Both the position numbers and the translations under genes were made by a program. Source: Multifurca ochricompacta (taxonomy: Eukaryota > Basidiomycota > Agaricomycetes > Russulales > Russulaceae). From it: DNA of 20,122 bases. Positions within the stretch are counted from its first letter, which is position 1; each line of letters begins with the position of its first letter. The notes under the pieces were generated by a model that ran no database searches, was not told the origin of the DNA, and worked only from the letters and a program-made list of their open reading frames with translations. The stretch lies in NCBI GenBank assembly GCA_022496185.1, contig WTXG01000477.1, positions 1 through 20,122 on the forward strand, given 5' to 3'. Shown piece after piece: positions 17,855-20,122 of this stretch.

Positions 17855-18158
17855 TGTTGAACACAGAAGATGTTCGGTGATGCTTCAGGCATCAGGTGAT
17901 TAGATTAGCTACTTTGTAGATTAGATTAGATACCGGAGTCTTGGACTTTTTACATTATCATTATTACTTTCTTTCTCACATTCCGCAGTAGCTGACTGAT
18001 ACACCATGTAACATGTGATTTCTGTAGTAGCCAATGGCCTTATGCCCTCTTGTTTATTGTTTGGACTTTGTCCGGCACCTGTGGACTTATTCCCAGTGCA
18101 CAGACCACCCCTTAGACAGTATATAAGGGTGTCTGCTTCGTCTCTTACACTTCAGAGT
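17855..18158 (+). repeat. Second copia-type LTR, partial, inserted in copia-2 integrase
   Basis: It starts TGTTGAACACAG inside the integrase gene (after GTACCACC) and matches the copia-2 LTR to its position 14710, with many substitutions and small indels (roughly 10%, by eye). It is cut at 18158, inside the loop of the transcript-start hairpin, by element X. No polypurine tract precedes it, so it is more likely an independent insertion than copia-2's own 3' LTR. Confidence 0.8.
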
Positions 18159-18718
18159 TGTCATGAACTGACACCCTAGAAAACCTCCTGACCCCCCCAG
18201 AAATCCTCAGACGCTCCCAGAGACCTTGTAAAACCCTCAGAGACGAAGATAACCCTAGATTAAGACCAGAGAAGGGCCGGACTCCTGCCAAATTGGAGAC
18301 CTGTGGGAAGAGTACTAACAGAACCCCACAATGCCTAAACAGCAGTCCACAAACTGTGGACTGCGGACTGTGGATTTCTAAGCCCAAAAGTGGGGCTATT
18401 CTCATTGGTGGATCAGTAGGGAGTTAAAGCGAAGTTAACCTCCCCTAAAGTGGTGCACAGACCAAAGTCCTGGTTGTAATTACGTATATAAACCCTTTGG
18501 GAATAGAATGGACAGCTCCAGACTGTCCACTTGTGATCCAGTTCCTGATTACCTAGGAGATTAGCCCCACCTTGTGGAAGGCTTCTCATCCCTTGCCCTT
18601 GAGCTGTTCACTTTGTCTCTCTTGCACTTTCACCCTCACTCTCACCTTTTGCCCACTTCTAAATCCCTTCCCCTCGCATACAACCCACTGTCCAGGCAGT
18701 CGACAGTGAGTTGTAACA
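18159..18718 (+). repeat. LTR of element X (right, 5' LTR)
   Basis: The LTR is 560 bases, TGTCATGAAC...TTGTAACA. TATATAA is at 18485-18491. It aligns with 1208-1783 with few substitutions and some small indels, mostly in the C-rich and T-rich stretches near 18620-18670. Confidence 0.8.
18485..18529 (+). promoter_or_regulatory. Core promoter of element X, right copy
   Basis: TATATAA at 18485-18491. The predicted start AGACTGTCCA is at 18520-18529, 35 bases from the first T, identical to the left copy. GGACAG at 18510-18515 can pair with CTGTCC at 18523-18528. Confidence 0.6.
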
Positions 18719-18720
18719 TT

Positions 18721-18730
18721 TGGACAGTCT
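18721..18730 (+). other. Primer binding site of element X, right copy (self-priming type)
   Basis: TGGACAGTCT begins two bases (TT) after the LTR end and is the exact reverse complement of the predicted transcript start AGACTGTCCA (18520-18529). The same TT spacer is seen in the gypsy element. Confidence 0.7.
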
Positions 18731-18765
18731 CTTTCACAGCAGACAGTGACTGACAAAGTGCCCTA

Positions 18766-19802
18766 GTGTCCCAAAACAGCTCCCCTGTGTCCTACACCTT
18801 GGATCAAGCAGCCTCCCCCCCCTACGAGCTTACCCCCCCCCACAAAATCCTCAACTTTGCTGCCTTAGTAGAGGCAGCTGCCACAGCATCCCCTGCCCCC
18901 CCTTCATCGGTCTTGCCTCCTCTGGAACTCCCAGAACTTCATCCTTTCCCTGTTCCCTCCCCCACCCTCCAATTGCCCCCTCTCGTTCCCCCAGGCCTCT
19001 TAAACACGTCCAACACCTTTGGCACCCCCCTCCTCATTATATTTGCCTTCCAACCCCAGCTCCACCCCCTCCCACTACTGCAAACGCCCTCTCCCCTCGC
19101 CACCCTGGCCCTAACCATCGGACACCTCCTCCTTCTCTTGTTCATCGTCCTATTTGTATCGATCATCCAACCAACCCTCATCAGTTTCTTATCTACTACT
19201 CGCTTGACGGTCGACAGGAGTCTTGGGTGCCTGCCCAGTTTTCCAGAGAGGTCAGCTTTTTTGACCAATTTCCCTGCTACTTGGACGTGCTTCGTGATCA
19301 GGCTAATTACCTCCCTGGGACTCGCATTCCTATCCGCTTCCCTCACTTTCATAACGTTCCTATTCGTCCTCACATTGATCGATTCATTCGTTCCCCTCAT
19401 TACCCCACCTCCCACTTTGTAAACCTCAATCTCTGTGCCAAAGTAGGATACTTGGCCCCCAACCCTCGCACCTTCCCCAGTGGTCTCTTGGTCTATTCTT
19501 GGAACACTTCCATTGCCCGCCTGGACTGCACCCTCTCCCCAGAATTGCAAGATGTCTTCAGTGGAGCCAGAGCATTACTTCAGGGGTTTGACCTGCTAGA
19601 CGGATGCTTTATCTGCATCTTCGGGACCCTGAGCTTCACTGATTTAGGAGTCTTGGTGGAGGAAAGATACTTTACAGTTCGGGACGCACTCAGGAATCAC
19701 TTAGAACTTGTCTCCTTCGTTAACCCTGTCCGCTTACCTACCAATCCCCTTACCCTCCTCCCATCCAACCTGCAGACGGGTACTCGTGCTTTGAAGATAT
19801 AG
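18766..19802 (+). pseudogene. Element X internal protein, unrecognised family (right copy)
   Basis: The reading begins MSQNSSP at a GTG (18766); a TGA lies in frame 15 bases upstream and there is no ATG nearby. The first frame runs through a Pro/Leu-rich region (PPLELPELHPFPVPSPTLQL, NTSNTFGT). At the C run near 19024-19040 the homologous reading moves to the next frame (TPPPSLVHRPICIDHPTNPH, SLDGRQESWVPAQFSRE) and ends at 19802, about 345 residues in all. Conserved with the left copy: FVNLNLCAKVGYLAPNP, LSPELQDVFSGARALLQGFD, ERYFTVRDALR. I see no zinc knuckle, protease or other known motif. Position after the primer site suggests a Gag-like protein; this is inference. The overlapping frames on the minus strand are incidental. 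Confidence 0.6.
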
Positions 19803-19848
19803 ATTTCGATAGTAACCTCTAAACAGTACGTTGTGCACCTAACTGTAG

Positions 19849-20122
19849 AGGTCCCTAGTAAATAAAGACAACCCCTTGGTCCGGAAAATAGTGTCCTTTC
19901 CTGCAGAAAGAGAAGAACGCCTCCAACGTGTCCAAAGACAATTCAACCACCTCTTCCAGCTCCACAGAGAAGCACAACTTGCCCTCCTCTACCCAGAACC
20001 ACTCATCAGCACCCTCCACGACGACGGACAAGCAGAAGGCTGGTGTGACGTAGATACCATCTATCTTCCTCTTCGAATTCTCCTCCCCTTTGGACAAGTC
20101 CTCTCCCAAACCCAGTACAACC
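19849..20122 (+). CDS. Second open frame of element X, partial, unrecognised
   Basis: After a TAG at 19846 the frame stays open for 91 codons to the window end, with no ATG. The translation looks protein-like: a charged helical part (AEREERLQRVQRQFNHLFQL, HREAQLALLYPEPLI) and then an acidic/hydrophobic part (DVDTIYLPLRILLPFGQV). It could be the continuation of the first protein in another frame, or a second protein. No family recognised. The left copy has no counterpart in the 145 bases visible after its first protein. Confidence 0.4.

Larger units (their letters stand above)
18159..20122 (+). mobile_element. Element X, right copy (5' part, runs off the window)
   Basis: It has an LTR (18159-18718), primer site and internal coding region. 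It has inserted in a copia LTR. It is homologous to the left copy (1783-1) through LTR and first protein, but the two sequences stop matching shortly after the conserved RLPTNP, near 19748. Confidence 0.8.

Noticed and set aside
18939..19550. Minus-strand frame of 203 codons opposite the right X protein
   Set aside because: It mirrors the frame seen opposite the left copy; both are by-products of the C-rich, stop-poor sense sequence.
19855..20109. Minus-strand frame of 84 codons at the right edge
   Set aside because: The plus strand has a longer uninterrupted frame in the direction of the element, so this is likely a shadow.
1..20122. One giant palindrome: X and copia on both sides in opposite orientation
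   Set aside because: The two X copies sit at different places in copia (integrase versus LTR) and the material between is not mirrored, so they are independent insertions.

Overview
This window is a graveyard of nested fungal transposable elements; I see no host gene. The protein families suggest a basidiomycete, probably an Agaricomycete: a chromodomain Ty3/gypsy element, a Ty1/copia element whose primer site fits half of an initiator tRNA-Met, and a fungal Tc1/mariner transposase. The mutation pattern (CpG changed to TpG or CpA) implies DNA methylation or RIP-like silencing. The organism is an inference; the element structures are read directly from the sequence.

Layout. The oldest visible layer is copia-1 on the minus strand (1784-2812 and 4597-4806). 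A solo LTR of an unnamed family (M, 2813-4596, target duplication CCTTG) splits it. M itself carries two younger solo LTRs: LTR-A (2904-3498, CTAAT) and a copia-type LTR (3867-4381, ATCAG). Copia-1 is cut on one side by LTR-A2 (starts 4807) and on the other by element X (1-1783). LTR-A2 is split by a full-length 8.7-kb gypsy element (5086-13774, CCATA), and 38 bases further on by a Tc1/mariner element (from 13818). The gypsy integrase gene is split by a 1.34-kb solo LTR, Y (7838-9180, TGGGG). The Tc1 element is cut by copia-2 (from 14395). Copia-2 is cut inside integrase by another copia LTR (17855-18158), and that LTR is cut by a second copy of element X (18159 to the window end).

How the parts work. 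The gypsy element runs on the minus strand: 5' LTR at 13774-13181, primer site, gag, pol in the -1 frame (protease, reverse transcriptase, RNase H, integrase, chromodomain), then a 414-residue C-terminal tail with zinc knuckles, a polypurine tract and the 3' LTR. Its two LTRs differ at 22 bases, all transitions that fit decay of CpG sites. Thirteen in-frame TGA stops in pol all sit where CGA arginine codons are expected. Element X encodes a conserved protein I do not recognise.

Most notable: the gypsy element and element X both appear self-primed. In each, the first 10-11 bases of the predicted transcript, 34-35 bases after the TATA box, are complementary to the primer site that starts 2 bases after the LTR, as in Tf1. 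LTR-A and LTR Y carry the same kind of start sequence at the same distance. Copia-2 uses a different primer, the half tRNA-iMet, and has a 0.9-kb structured leader.
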